Made by a program: the position numbers and the translations under genes. The notes beneath the pieces are model-generated. The model was not told the DNA's origin. It did no database searches and was given only the letters and a program-made list of their open reading frames with translations. This document shows, in pieces, positions 1-11,964 of a DNA stretch of 64,000 nucleotides. Within the stretch, counting starts at the first letter, position 1; each line of letters starts with the position of its first letter. The stretch is from Hordeum vulgare subsp. vulgare. Its lineage: Eukaryota; Streptophyta; Magnoliopsida; Poales; Poaceae. The DNA is taken from NCBI RefSeq assembly GCF_904849725.1, contig NC_058519.1, positions 649,873,387-649,937,386 on the forward strand, given 5' to 3'.

Positions 1-494
1 TAAAAAGAGAAGTTTTCGTCGCGTTTTCGATACGGAGGCGCCGCCACCTCCTATTCTTCATCTGGAGGGCAGATCTAGAGTCCGTCTTGGGCTCCGGAGA
101 GGGGAAATCATCGCCATCGTCATCATCAACCTTCTTCCCTCTCCAATTGCATGAAGCTCTTCGTCGTTCATGAGTAATCTATTCGTAGGCTCGCTGGGCG
201 GTAATGAGTAGGATGTGATCTATCATGTAATCGAGTTAGTTTTGATGGGGATTGATCTCTAGTATCCACTATGTTCTGAGATTTGATGTTGCTACTACTT
301 TGCTATGCTTAATGCTTGTCACTAGGGCCCGAGTGCCATGATTTCAGATCTGAAATTATTATGTTGTCACCAATATATGTGTGTTTTAGATCCGAACTTG
401 CAAGTTGTAGTTACCTACTATGTGTTATGATCCGGTAACCCCAGAGTGACAATAACCGGAACCACTCCCGGTGATGATCATAGTTTGAGGAGTT
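1..494 (+). mobile_element. Element O, 5' LTR, first visible part
   Basis: This is the middle of the 5' LTR of Athila-like element O. It aligns almost base for base with 42219-42716 in the right-hand LTR of the same element. The LTR is cut at 494 by element T and resumes at 34179. By comparison with the right LTR, roughly 350 bp of the LTR start lies left of the window. No coding capacity is seen. Confidence 0.88.
490..494. repeat. Target-site duplication of element T (left copy)
   Basis: The 5 bp gagtt directly precedes the TG start of T and recurs directly after its CA end at 34174-34178. In the uninterrupted right LTR of O (around 42712) the site occurs once, as gaggagttcatgtg, so the right LTR is the empty site. 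Confidence 0.93.
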
Positions 495-1030
495 TGATGG
501 GGTTATAGTCCCAGGGTAGGGTCATAGGTCTGCCCTATAGGTCCTACCCAAGGACTACCCTTCATAGAGGACAAGACCCTTAGACAGTTCCGACTGAACT
601 AAAGACGCCCCCATCATCCAGTCGGCGACGATCCACTCGGAGCATATCTAATGTACCGACTGGAATCCACTCTGTACGTCGTAACTTCCCAGGAGGGCAA
701 CGGTCATACGTTTTCATACACCATAACTAGCATTGAAGGCTTACGTTACCAGTAACGCCAGCCTTTAATCGCCACTATTCCACCCCTGTCCACCGGGCCA
801 TTATGAAGGGCAGCACACTCTATATAAGCCGCCCTTCACCACTGGTACAGGGGTTGGCACTTGTTGTAATCCCCTAATACACTCGACACAAAGCTCTCGA
901 GAGCACTGAGACGTAGGGCTTTTATCTCCACCGTAGAGGGGCCTGAACTTATACATCCTCGCCGTAGCTAAGGCTCTGCCCATATACTTTCGTACCCCGT
1001 ACTTCTACTGTCAGACTTATACCCACGACA
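495..1030 (+). repeat. Element T 5' LTR
   Basis: The LTR begins tgatggggtt and ends cccacgaca, with TG and CA termini. It is about 97% identical by eye to 33639-34173. It contains a TATA box at 821-827 and is followed directly by a primer-binding-site-like sequence. Confidence 0.92.
821..827 (+). promoter_or_regulatory. LTR TATA box of element T
   Basis: TATATAA lies two thirds into the 5' LTR, inside cactctatataagccgc. This is the expected core promoter position for genomic RNA. The same site in the 3' LTR (around 33961) reads ctctgtataag, so the downstream copy is weakened by a substitution. Confidence 0.6.
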
Positions 1031-1032
1031 GT

Positions 1033-1050
1033 TGGCGCCCACCGTGGGGC
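1033..1050 (+). promoter_or_regulatory. Primer binding site of element T
   Basis: The sequence tggcgcccaccgtggggc starts two bases after the LTR end, where the tRNA primer pairs to start minus-strand DNA synthesis. It differs from the tRNA-Asp-type site seen in O and F. I did not assign the tRNA. Confidence 0.65.
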
Positions 1051-1097
1051 AGGCGTCTAAGCGACTTCCGGCGAGTTTGCAATTTCATCTTTTCGTC

Positions 1098-3100
1098 ATG
1101 TCATCCGGCGGAGATCTGCGCATGGGTCATGAGATCCTCTTTGGTGCACTCTCCTTCATCGCCGACGATTCGGCATGGCATCAGGATGCACCCCTCGACA
1201 ACGAGACGCCTCCGAGTCGTGGAGCTACGCAATTCCATGCCAGTTCCTGCGGCGCTCTTCTTCTCCAGCCATCGACCGCGGTGTCGATCTTCGTCCCCGT
1301 CACGCGCCGCAACAAGCAATCCGGTCGCTCGCAGCTCCAGCGTTGGGTGCGACACGCCCTAGCGCGACAGAACATGTCCTCTCAAGTGGCAGTGCTCGAA
1401 TCGGTTGTGGTCCCGCCGTCATCCCAGTGCTTGGAGTCAGTTCCGACTGAACTACCTTCCGAGTATCAGGGTCACGGGCCTATAGCCGAAGTACTCATGG
1501 CCGATTCCCACAAAAGTCCCCTCGAGACTGGTCGGAACGAGCGTGAGTTCGGAGAATCATCCGGTGCTCGTCGTGAGAACCTTCGCTCTTCCAGTCGACG
1601 CACTCGCTAGAGCAACGTCGAGGTGTTCCGTACACCCATCCTCAACTTGGCTGCAGCCGCCAAGATCGCCGATTCTGTCCAGCCGACTGATTCGTAGGCT
1701 GCTAGAGGAATCGAGCAGATCCGTGCCTTGTTACATATGGCGCAACAGCAAAACTCGGCGGTCTCCCAATCGCACAACAAGATCCACAACAGTTCCGTTC
1801 AAGCGAACACACATCGGTCGGTTTTCAGTCCCGGCTCTCACCAGCGACACAGAAGGGGCAGCCGTTCCAGGGACCGGAGTCGGAATTCGCTTTCCATTCG
1901 GACTCATCTCGAAGATCGTCGCCGTTCGCGTACTCCTCCGCGGAGCGGGCCTTACGGACCCCGGCATTACGATGATCATCGTTCGGGTAGTGGCGCGTGT
2001 GATCAAAGGCCTGATGCAAGAGGGTATATCACTCAGAAGAAGGTTGATAGAAGTCGAGCCCACCGTGATGGTCATGATAGAGATAGTCCGAGTGGAAGCA
2101 GGACCGTCGTTTCTGGTCCCGAGTGTTTCAGTCGGGCCATTCGCTCAGTTGACATCCCTCCCAACTTCCGATTGGCAACGGGAATCATCAAATTCACAAG
2201 AGAGGCCAAACCAGAAACTTGGTTAGACGACTACAGAGTGGCAGTCCAGATCGGCGGCGGAGATGACCATGTCGCCATGAAACATCTCCCACTGATGCTC
2301 GATGGTTCGGGCCGAGCTTGGCTGAACCAGTTAGCTCCATCAAGCATTTACAGTTGGGCAGATCTGTCCCCAGTCTTCATCAGGACCTTCGAGGGTACAT
2401 GCAAACGCCCTGCTGGTCTCACAGAGCTTCAGCACTGTCTTCAGAAGAAAAACGAGCCCCTGTGCGATTTCATCCAGCGTTGGACAACCCTCTACCACAC
2501 GGTGGAGAACGTTACAGAACACCAAGCAGTCTGTGCCTTCAAGGCAGGCGTTTGGTACAAAGATCTATACCTGAAGTTTGGGCGACATCTCCATGAGCAA
2601 GATGATGGAGATAGCCGCGCGCTATGAAAATGGAGAAGAGGAGGACCGCATACGTAGCGGCAAGCATAAATCAGTCGCCGACGGAGATGGGAGCAACACT
2701 CGGAAGCAAAAAACAGAAAGCCCAATCCACTCCGCAAGCAGAGGCGGCAGTCGTTACAAACGCTAAGTTCAAAGGCAAGGGGAAACAAGAGTACACCCCC
2801 AAGAAGAAGCAGTCAGGAAATTCCATCCTAGATCAATCGTGTCCAATCCACACGAAGACGGATGAAGAAGGCAATGTCATATTGCCGAAACATACCACTC
2901 GGCACTGTCACCTCCTGATCCAAGGATACGGTGAAGGACAACCGAGTGAGAAAGACACCGAGCAAGATGATAAGGACAAGGAGGATCCGTTCCCTCAAGT
3001 CCATGCAACGTTAATGATTTTTGCTGACGTAGAAAGCAAAAGTCGACTGAAGCTGGTCAACAGGGAGGTAAACATGCCAACTCCATCCACTCCCACGTTC
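1098..3100 (+). pseudogene. Element T gag, broken
   Basis: Gag would form the virus-like particle. I start it at the ATG at 1098, the first good methionine after the PBS. One frame runs to 2627 but has TAG stops at 1608 and near 1696. An arginine/serine-rich stretch (roughly 1830-2110) precedes a recognisable plant gag core at about 2130-2580, with motifs such as PETWLDDYRVAV and SGRAWLNQL. After about 2582 the reading shifts frame, and it shifts again near 2705. The third frame holds a lysine-rich tail and a CPIH...H stretch near 2840-2920 where elements of this group keep a zinc-knuckle-like segment. Element S cuts the reading at 3100; coding resumes at 16889 with the protease. Confidence 0.8.
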
Positions 3101-6100
3101 TGTCACGCCCAAGATGCGACCCTATCCTCAATTTGGCACGAGGGCCTCGTCAGGGATAGAAGCGCATCTCGTCGTGTTGCAAGAATGGATATTGTTACAA
3201 GTACATGTACTGAAAAGAAGAGTTATATAAATAGAATTGGCTTACACTCGCCACAAGCTACATCAGAGTCACAACAGTACAATACATAAACATCATAAAG
3301 AAGAGCAGGGTCCGACTACGGACGAAAACAAACGAGAAAAGAAGAACGACGTCCATCCTTGCTATCCCAGGCTGCCGGCCTGGAACCCATCCTAGATCGA
3401 TGAAGAAGAAGAAGAAGAAGAAGAAGCAACTCCAAATGAACAATTAACGCGCTCGCGTCAAGTAACCTTTACCTGTACCTGCAACTGGTGTTGTAGTAAT
3501 CTGTGAGCCACAGGGGACTCAGCAATCTCATTTCCAAAGGTATCAAGACTAGCAAAGCTTAATGGCTGAGGTATGGTTAATTGGTGAGGTTGCAGCAGCG
3601 GCTAAGCATATATTTGGTGGCTAAACTTACGAGTAAAAGAAATAAAATGGGGAGGATCTACGCATAGCGGACGTGAACTACTCATGATCAAAAGAATGAT
3701 CCTGAACACCTACCTACAACACACATAACCCCACTGTGTCCCCGATCGGAGAAAGAACTCACGAAAGAAACAGTCACGGTTACGCACACAGTTGGCATAT
3801 TTTAATTAAGTTAACTTCAAGTTATCTAGAACCAGTGTTAAAAAAAGTTTCCACATTGCCACATAACCGCGGGCACGGCTTTCCGAAAGATTTAACCCTG
3901 CAGGGATGCTCCATGTAGTCCATCACAAATTACCACAAGCCGTATAGAAATCCTCAATCATGAAGCTCGCGATCTCGTCGGATTCCCTAGTGGAAAACCT
4001 CAACTCTGAGATTACGAAAAGCATCACCGGAATCCCGATGCACAAGATATCTCGTCAAAGGTAAAACTAATCCAGCAAGGCCGCCCGACGTGTCGACGAA
4101 CCCGATAGGAGCCGCGTATCTCGTTCTCAGGACATGACGGATGGAAAAGCCTACAGGTACCAAACCTCGAGTTGCCCCATGGTGGCCCCACAGTCTGTCC
4201 TTCTAGGACCAACACCATCAGCACTGGCCCCCTGTTTATGTAAAATTACTCCTCGTGTAGCGCTAACTCCCTATGCATTTCAGTGTTATCAAAATTATTA
4301 TGTTGGGAAAATGTAAAACCAATGTTGGGCCTTGCCAGACCAGCTTTAATCTAAAACGAATTATCAAGGGCTCCCCATAACAACCCCGATCGTGTTAGGA
4401 GCGCTCAATTATGGAACATAACACCAGTAGCCAAAACTAAGGGTGCAAAGGTGGAACAAAACACCTGGCTAGAAACGTCGAGCCTTCCACCTTTTACCAA
4501 GTATATAGTTGCATTAAATTAAATAGCATTAATATGGTGATATGACAAGGAACCCATGTTTTCACATGGAAGCAACTGCACCTGCAACTAGCAACGCTAA
4601 CATAGGGTTAAGCAAGCGGTAACGTAGCCAAACAGTGGATTGCTAGGTCGAACAGATTGAAGGTTTCATGGCATTGTTGAGAGGCTGATATTTAACAGGT
4701 GGTAGGCAACGAGACATAATCGATAGAAACAGTAAAACTAGCATGGCAATGATAGTAATGGTATCTGGGGAAATGGTCATCTTGCCTGAGATCTCGCTTG
4801 GAAGAAGAATGACTCCGTGAAGTAGACGAACCGACGTAGTCCAACGGGTCCTCACAATCCGGCACGCTGCGGAACTCTATCGAGACGGGGGAAACCAGAA
4901 ACAAGCATCAACACACGAATCCACCACACGATGCACAACACATATGATGCATGAGTAGCTGAATACATGCAAGTCACGGCATGACAATTCACACAATAAA
5001 ACACTACACATTAAGTGAAGTTCAATATGCAACGAGTTGCATATTGACGAAACTCCACGTTTATTTATTTAGGTCTATCCCGATTAGATACACAACAATA
5101 TTAAATGTGGTTAAACATGACAAGAGGTGAAGCGTGATTAATCTACCTATCTAGGCATTTTAAATGAGGTCGGAAATGACATATAGCATCTCCGAGACGA
5201 CCTCACATGTTAATTTACAATTCTGTCCAGATCTGAACTAACACATTTAATTAGTTGTTAAACAGCAAAACAAATAGGTTCGCGTGATTCTACGCGTCAT
5301 GGCAAGCAGTTTACACATAGAGATCATCTCCAACGGAGCTACGGATCAAAAGTTACAAGCACCGCAAGATATGATGGCATGAATGCAATATGTGTGCAAT
5401 GACGGCTACGAGCACTTCAAACATACAACCAGCACGAGGAAATGAAACTACACGAGATTATAAGCAAGTTCAATATAGGACACGTTCAAATTGGAGCTAC
5501 GGTTCAAAAAGTACGAGCAAAACAAGAAATCACTACAATCTGCCAAAATCAGCCACATAGCATTTTCTACGCCCCACAACTACGAGCTACACAACTCCGA
5601 TATGCTCAAGAAAGACATGACACAAAAGTGGGAAAGAAGCACTACTACAAACAACTAACAACAACTAGCATGGCATCATGGATCACTAGGGAAAGGAGAC
5701 ACAAAATGGCATCTCACACACTATTTCAGACTTAGTGAAATTACACCTCATGAAAGTGCAGTTTTCGATCTCAAGCCATATTGACAGCAGCAAAACCAAT
5801 AGCTACCGGACTCCAAATGGCATGAAAATTCATAGCATGCTAGAGAAACACAAGGACTACAACTAAATCCATTGGACCAACCTCAAAAGAGCTACAGATC
5901 ACAAGATACAAGCGAGACAAGACAGCAAAAAATATAACAGATTCCAGACTTAGAAATATTTCAGCACCTCCAAATCAGCACTATTTCTAGCAACTTGAGA
6001 GAGATCAAACCACACCTAAACATGCATTTATATTGCAACCAAAAATACCAGGGGCTAGTCTAAACACCCAAGAACAACTCCCTAGTTGACAACTTAATCA

Positions 6101-6650
6101 AACGAAGCACGGAATAAATCCGACGAATTAAACAAAAGGGCATCACGGTAGAATATTGCGCGAACTAATTTGCTCAAAAGCTAAAACTAATTGCACAGAA
6201 AAATCCCATGGATTTTTCTATCCCGAAAACATATAAAATATGTGGGGTTGCACAACAAAATAACGCCACACGAAAAAGCGAGAAAATAACCTATACACGG
6301 GAAAAAAACTACCGGCAAACCCTCCACGTGAAAATAACAATGACCGCTCTAAAATACATGGAATAATGGTTCCTAAAACATGGGCATTTATACTGCGCCA
6401 TCCGAGCAATCCAAACTGCAAGAAAAATAAATACGGGACGTTCCCCCATTAGGACAGCACGCTAAACTAGGCGTTTGGCACGTAAAACTACGTCAAATAA
6501 CTATGCAAGTGGTAAAAACGGATTCTACACGAGAAACTACGCGAAAACCATATACTACACGTCGCGAACCGACTAACGGAAAATAAACTACGGGCATTCT
6601 AATATATCTATTTATCTGGAATTTATATAATTCCAGAAAAAAATCCCTAA

Positions 6651-7447
6651 TGCCCTGTTTGGTTGCATAGAATTGAGCATGGAATTAAGGAATCTAGAAT
6701 TGGGCCCCTAATTCTTTTGTTTGGTTGTACTAGGAATTTGCATCTGGAAACCCAGGCCCAATTCCGAGCAGACCCGCCCCGCGTGCGAACCGTTTTCGAG
6801 CTCTGGAGGTCGGAATCTCGCGGAATCTGGAGGTGTTTCTCCCCTGACCTGCTGCCCACCTTCTCCTCGCCGCCTCCCTCGCGAGCAGAGACGAGGCGGG
6901 AGTCCTCGCCGGCGGCTCGAGTAGGTGAGCCTCCATCTCCAGCCCTTCCTCCTCTTCCCCGCCCAGTTTCTCCACGCCGCCTCCCTCGCGAGCACAGACG
7001 AGGCGGGAGTCCTCTCCGGCGGCCCGAGCAGGTGAGCCTCCATCTCCAGCCCTTCCTCCTCTTCCCCGCCCACCTTCTCCTCGCCGCCTCCCTCGCCCAT
7101 CTCGCCCCTACCCCTGGCCGGCCCCTCCCCGCATGGGCCGAACCCTAGATCGGGGATTGACGGGGGGATGGTGACCGACGACAGCCATGGATGCTGCGGC
7201 GTGGCGGGTCCACATCCCTTCCCCCCTCGCTGACCCGCGGCCACCCCGTGCTCTGACCCCGCCGACGCTGCACTGGAATTCCACATGATGTATCCAAACA
7301 GGATTTGGAATTCCATTTCAGCCTTGATTCTAGGGACGAATACCATGCGCATCCAAACAGCAAAACTGGAATTCCATTGAAATCGTTGATTTGGAATTCC
7401 ATTGCCAATTCAATTCCGCGGCGAATTCTGCGCAACCAAACAGGGCA
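6651..7447. mobile_element. PIF/Harbinger-like non-autonomous element (MITE-like) in the S LTR
   Basis: A perfect terminal inverted repeat, tgccctgtttggttgc at the left and its complement at the right, bounds 797 bp. This insert is absent from the other S LTR (around 15470). The flanking trinucleotides are taa (6648-6650) and tca (7448-7450), and the empty site reads tga, consistent with a diverged 3 bp TNA target duplication. Both ends are rich in ggaattcc-type subterminal motifs typical of Tourist/Harbinger elements. The middle is GC-rich and carries a 107 bp tandem repeat, perhaps a captured 5' exon. No transposase is seen. Confidence 0.75.
6865..7100. repeat. 107 bp tandem repeat inside the MITE
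   Basis: The phrase cgcctccctcgc recurs at 6871, 6978 and 7085, so the period is 107 bp with a little over two copies. Each full unit ends in a splice-donor-like phrase (gagtaggtgagcctcc and gagcaggtgagcctcc), suggesting a duplicated captured first-exon/intron boundary. Confidence 0.7.
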
Positions 7448-8866
7448 TCATAGAAAATAAGCTACCGGGCCTATTCTAAACTCATGGGCTACACAAGGGG
7501 CGCAAAATATCTAACAAAAGCAGGGCGGGGAATAGCCTCACTTTTGTGGGCTGTGGCCCGGCTGTGAGGAGGAGGCCTCGGTGGCCTGCTGGCGCAGGTG
7601 AAGGCAGGCCGATCGCTGGGCCGGTCGGGGCGCTGGCCTGGGCCGAGGCGAAGGCCGGCTGGAACTGGGAGCGGCCCACCTGGCGCTGGCCCACGCGGCG
7701 GCAGAGGCCCGGACGGGGCAAAGCGAGCTCGCCCGTTCCCGTCCCCGATCCAGATCGGGATCGTGGGGGAGGAGCAGGGGCGGCACACTCCGGCGCCGGC
7801 GCGGGCACAAGGCCACGGCGGGACTCCGACGGCGGGGAGGGGCACAGGGGCGCGGCTGCTGCTCGGGGCATTCTTCTACCTGAACCTGCCTGACGGCGGC
7901 AAGCTGCAGGAAGTCGCGACGGGGGACTAGCGGCGCGGCTCCGGCCGCTGGTGGCTGCGCATGCTCCGGCAAGGCGAAGTGCAGGCCGGCGGAAGGGATG
8001 CAGCGGCGAAGGGGCAAGGTCCCGGCGGCTGCAGCCGGAGCCGCGCTACGGGAGACGGCGGGGCGAGGCGAGCTACGGGCCGGCGGAGCTCGGGAGCTCG
8101 GGCATGGGGGAGAGGAGAAACGGGGAGATCTCAGGGAGGAGGCAGGAGGGATCTCGGCGGTTGGATCTCCGATCTGACAGTCGAGATCGTGGAGAGGGTA
8201 GATCAGATCTGAGAGGAGAGAGGGGAGTTGCTAGGATTTGATGGGGCACGGGTTTCGAGGCAGGGTTAGGGAGAGGTTAAAAATGGAAGGGGAGGTCTGT
8301 TTAAATTAGGATAGGGGGCTAGGTTAGAGGGTATCTGGGGGTTTTTCGACCCTCCGATCGCGATCGTGCGGTCCGATCGGAGGCGGGTTAGGGTTAGCTG
8401 TGTAGAGTGGTTTACCCGAGTAGAGAGGGAAAACTGGCGGCGCGGCAATGAATTTTAAAACACTGACAAATGTCTGACGAATAACCGAAGACGGTGCCGC
8501 TACGGTCGACCGTTCAGGTACCACACGGACTCCGATCGCGACGAAATTTGACAGGCGGCCTAGCTATATCTAATCACGACCGCATGAAAAGTTTCACCCC
8601 GATCAGAGAAAGTTTTAAACACACTTTTAAAACAGGATTTCGACGATACCGCAGGCGCGTGCGTGTGCGGTCGGGCTCAGAACGGACAACGACGCGAACC
8701 GGCAACTACTAACGGATGCAAGTTTTGAAAACTGGCGGCAACGGAGATGCCGATGCAATGCAGATGATGTGCATGATGCGATGATGATGCGACAAATAAA
8801 AATAGACACACGACGAAAACAGAAAGAGAGGGGAATCTTCTGGAATGTCGGCATCGGGCTGTCACA

Positions 8867-11800
8867 ACTCTCCTACACTACAAGAGGATCTCGCCCCGAG
8901 ATCCAAGAATGAAAGAGGGAAGAGGATGAGAAAGAACAAGAGGTAAAAATTTAGTCGCTTCTTTGAGAAACGAGTGAAACCAATGATCCTTGAAGGTTGC
9001 AAGGCGATGAGGAATGATATGAGAAAGAAGCAAGAATTCACGGAAAATTTTGGCAGCACTTCGGTAGGAAAATGGGACAAAAAATTTGATAAGGTGGAAG
9101 AAATAGACAATATTCACAACAAACAAGTAAATAGAGCAAGGAAACACCATGATCTTGATAGAACAACAAGACAGACCCAAGAGAGCAACATCACGATGCC
9201 TCCGAAACAATAGAATAGGAACTAACATATACGGAAGAAGAGAATGAGAACTACTAACTCCAATGAACTTGGCAAGCATCCTTGCTCAAAGAATTGGACG
9301 TAGTTGTTGGAAAAAGCAACAACGAAAAGAACAAGATAGTAGTGGGCTTATGGAAACCTTTCAAACTAATGAAGTGACAACCAGCCACTAACAGAATTAA
9401 GGATTGCTTGGGAGAAACAAGACATGAACAATTTCTTACACCAAGAGGATACAATGAGAACTTGGATTAATGACAAGCACCATGATAGCATAATCCATAG
9501 GAAACGCTTTAGGTGAAGACCAAACCAAGATAGCTCAATGAAGCAATCATGGGTTGCAAATATCTCATGATCATAGAATTGGTGGGTTTAATAATCTCAT
9601 TCTTGAAAGGAAAACTCTTCGAGGCTCCCACACTAACAAGAATGCTATAATACCACCTCAAAGGAGAAAGGAAGAACAAATGCACTTGGGAATGCAAGAG
9701 AACAGATACTTGAGGTTCTCCAACAAGAATCTTGAAGAACACTTGAGAATAAATTGATATCAAGAGCCCTCTGGAAGAATAATTCAGATTAATATGAACA
9801 AGAATAAGAATTATGTTATGCTCATCCCTCATCAAGTTTAATTGATGACAAGCAGCGGATTTAGCATACCACTTATTCTTCCTGAAAGAAACTTGAAGAG
9901 AGATAGATATGCACCACTAGAAGAAGTCTTGAAGGAGACACCGGTGAGAATTGAAATAATGAGGCACCATGAATGATTGGAGACACAAGAGAATGGAGAG
10001 ATCATGATCCACGTGAGAGAAAAAAAATTAAACAAGACACCAGAATAATTGAGAGACGAACAAAGAGAGAACAATTAAAAAGAATAGAGAATGAAAGCTG
10101 AAAGCTGAGAACGAAGAATCTTCTAAAATGATGGCCTTCGGGGGAACGAGAAATAAAAACAACTCAGAGAAGCACCGGATAGCACGAAAAGGATTACTCA
10201 TGAATGAAAACAAATGAGAGGATACACGAAGCTGAGATGACAGTCTTCACAAGAATAGAACAAGACTGAGAGAAACACTCCTTCGAATTTGCAAGCTGAG
10301 AATGATGACGAGAACAACACCACCAAAATTAATGAGACACTCTGGGATAAAGAAGAAAGAAAGGTCGAGCCAAATCTGAGAATTAATTAAATGGATCTTG
10401 AAGAAAGAATATGACTGATGAAATTCATACTTACGTCATAGTTCAAAAGAATTAAAGATCTCCGGAAAGATTAAAAGAGCTAGGAAAGATCCTGGGAAAA
10501 CCTGTGGGTTATGGGCCCACTCGAAGAACCACCGTTGAAAAGATTTCTAGAAAGATTGATATTGCCCCGGTACAAATGAAGAATAGATGAGGTTAGCACC
10601 TCGAAATAAATAAAAGAATTGAAACCACGAAACTCAGAGATAACTTCAGCACTCCTGATGGAATAGAGAGAAATGACAATAAGAAGACTCATGAGAATTT
10701 CCAACATGCAAAAAATTACAAGGATGAATAGGATACAATGAACACGTATAATTGCATTGGATTCACCGGAAAAGAAAAGATGACTGAATAAGGATGAACA
10801 CGAAGCTCCTGAGAATCTTCACAATGAATCACCGGGTAAGAGAGAAAAAAACCGACAGTGGAAGCTATAAAGAAATGAAATGCACTTGGATGAAATCCAA
10901 TTACTGAGGAAAAGGGAGGGAGGGCGGGGAAAAACAAAGACAACTTGAGACAGATGAGATGAACTCCGTAAAGGATTGAGCGAATGATCTGCAAAAATTA
11001 GAGAGGATTGAATTCACTGAAGAGAATCACACCGGTTGGAAAAGAATTGATATGACAACTCCGGTAGACAAGAATTGATATGAAAATTTGGACGAACAAA
11101 AGAATTTGCATTCCCACATAAAAATATGAGAACACCACTTAGGAAAGATCTGAAATCACCACTTGATATCGAAGCAACTTGAACTACCATATTCAGCAAA
11201 AACAAGGGATGAGGCTTATGAAACAAGCCAGAACAAACTCATGAGAAAGATTTCGTCCGATATTTTCGTGGGCAGGAATCCACTAGATGTCGAACCCCAA
11301 CCTAACATCATGCATTTGTTGGAAGATTATCCTATAAGCAACTACTTGAATTCCCACCTATAAATTCCCGAAATTTCTGGTCATGCAATCTGGTACACGA
11401 ATACAAGGAGTAATATCACACAACTCCTATACTAACCCGTCACCTGTATCACATCCGTCAACACACAACCAGAATCTCGGACCTTCATCTACTACAGACC
11501 CTCGTGATCATAACGATACAAAGTATGGTAGTACTCCCGACCATTCTGCACCAGTACTGGGGACATCGGGGTTATCTCGCCACTACTAGTATTGAAGCAA
11601 TTACGAACATCGTTCGTTCTGAGATACTAAGAAATCTGAATGATAACGATGTGCTCAAGAATCCCCTGGAGCTCAACTCCCCTGAAACTCAAAGCAGATA
11701 GGAGGCACCAAGATAGAACTCCGTCACATCGGCATCATATAGATTCCAAAAATATCCGCGTGATCCTAAAAAATAATTTGAGTGAGAAGAGGAGTAGAAT

Positions 11801-11964
11801 TAAATTATTACGTCAAGATTCCTCACCAGAGCATGGAAGAGGAGAAAAAAGAATCCTACTCTCCGATATATAACTAGACTCAAAGCTGTTTTTCACTAGA
11901 TTCAACTCGACCAAGTTCTATCAATCAAGGGGGCTCCTAGGTCGGTACTGCTCTGATACCAAAT
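8867..11964 (-). other. Element S internal domain, non-coding
   Basis: These 3.1 kb lie between the two S LTRs. On the plus strand they are purine-rich (many gaaga and gagaa runs) and full of stops on both strands; no frame shows gag, protease, RT or integrase motifs. Read on the minus strand they begin with the tRNA-iMet primer site (11950-11961) and end with a purine-rich tract beside 8867 (GTAGGAGAGT in the minus sense), a plausible polypurine tract. This fits a LARD whose internal RNA may be structured or packaged but does not encode protein. Confidence 0.75.
11950..11961 (-). promoter_or_regulatory. tRNA-iMet primer binding site of element S
   Basis: The plus strand reads gctctgatacca, the reverse complement of TGGTATCAGAGC, which pairs with the 3' end of initiator methionine tRNA. 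It lies three bases from the LTR edge at 11965 and fixes the orientation of S as minus strand. Confidence 0.93.

Larger units (their letters stand above)
3101..8866 (-). repeat. Element S 3' LTR (left copy, 5.77 kb)
   Basis: This copy is about 840 bp longer than the right-hand LTR, mainly because it holds the MITE at 6651-7447. It also keeps about 110 bp (around 6110-6220) that the right copy lost. A (gaa)n run near 3400-3426 is longer here than in the right LTR. The 7540-8250 part is over 65% GC and opens many chance reading frames. These frames differ between the two LTRs, so I do not call genes there. Confidence 0.88.

Noticed and set aside
1543..2226. Second plus-strand frame of 227 residues overlapping T gag
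   Set aside because: It is an off-frame shadow of gag; the in-phase frame carries the recognisable gag core.
6663..7435. Frames inside the MITE, up to 214 residues
   Set aside because: They arise from a GC-rich tandem repeat and terminal repeats; no transposase motif, and both strands are open.
7489..8241. Long GC-rich frames on both strands in the S LTR (also 15508-16219)
   Set aside because: The frames are Pro/Arg/Gly-rich and open in several phases at once, as expected from high GC. They are not conserved between the two LTR copies.
8974..11873. Short frames in the S internal domain
   Set aside because: All are under 135 residues, Lys/Glu- or Phe/Leu-biased from purine-rich DNA, with no retroelement motif.
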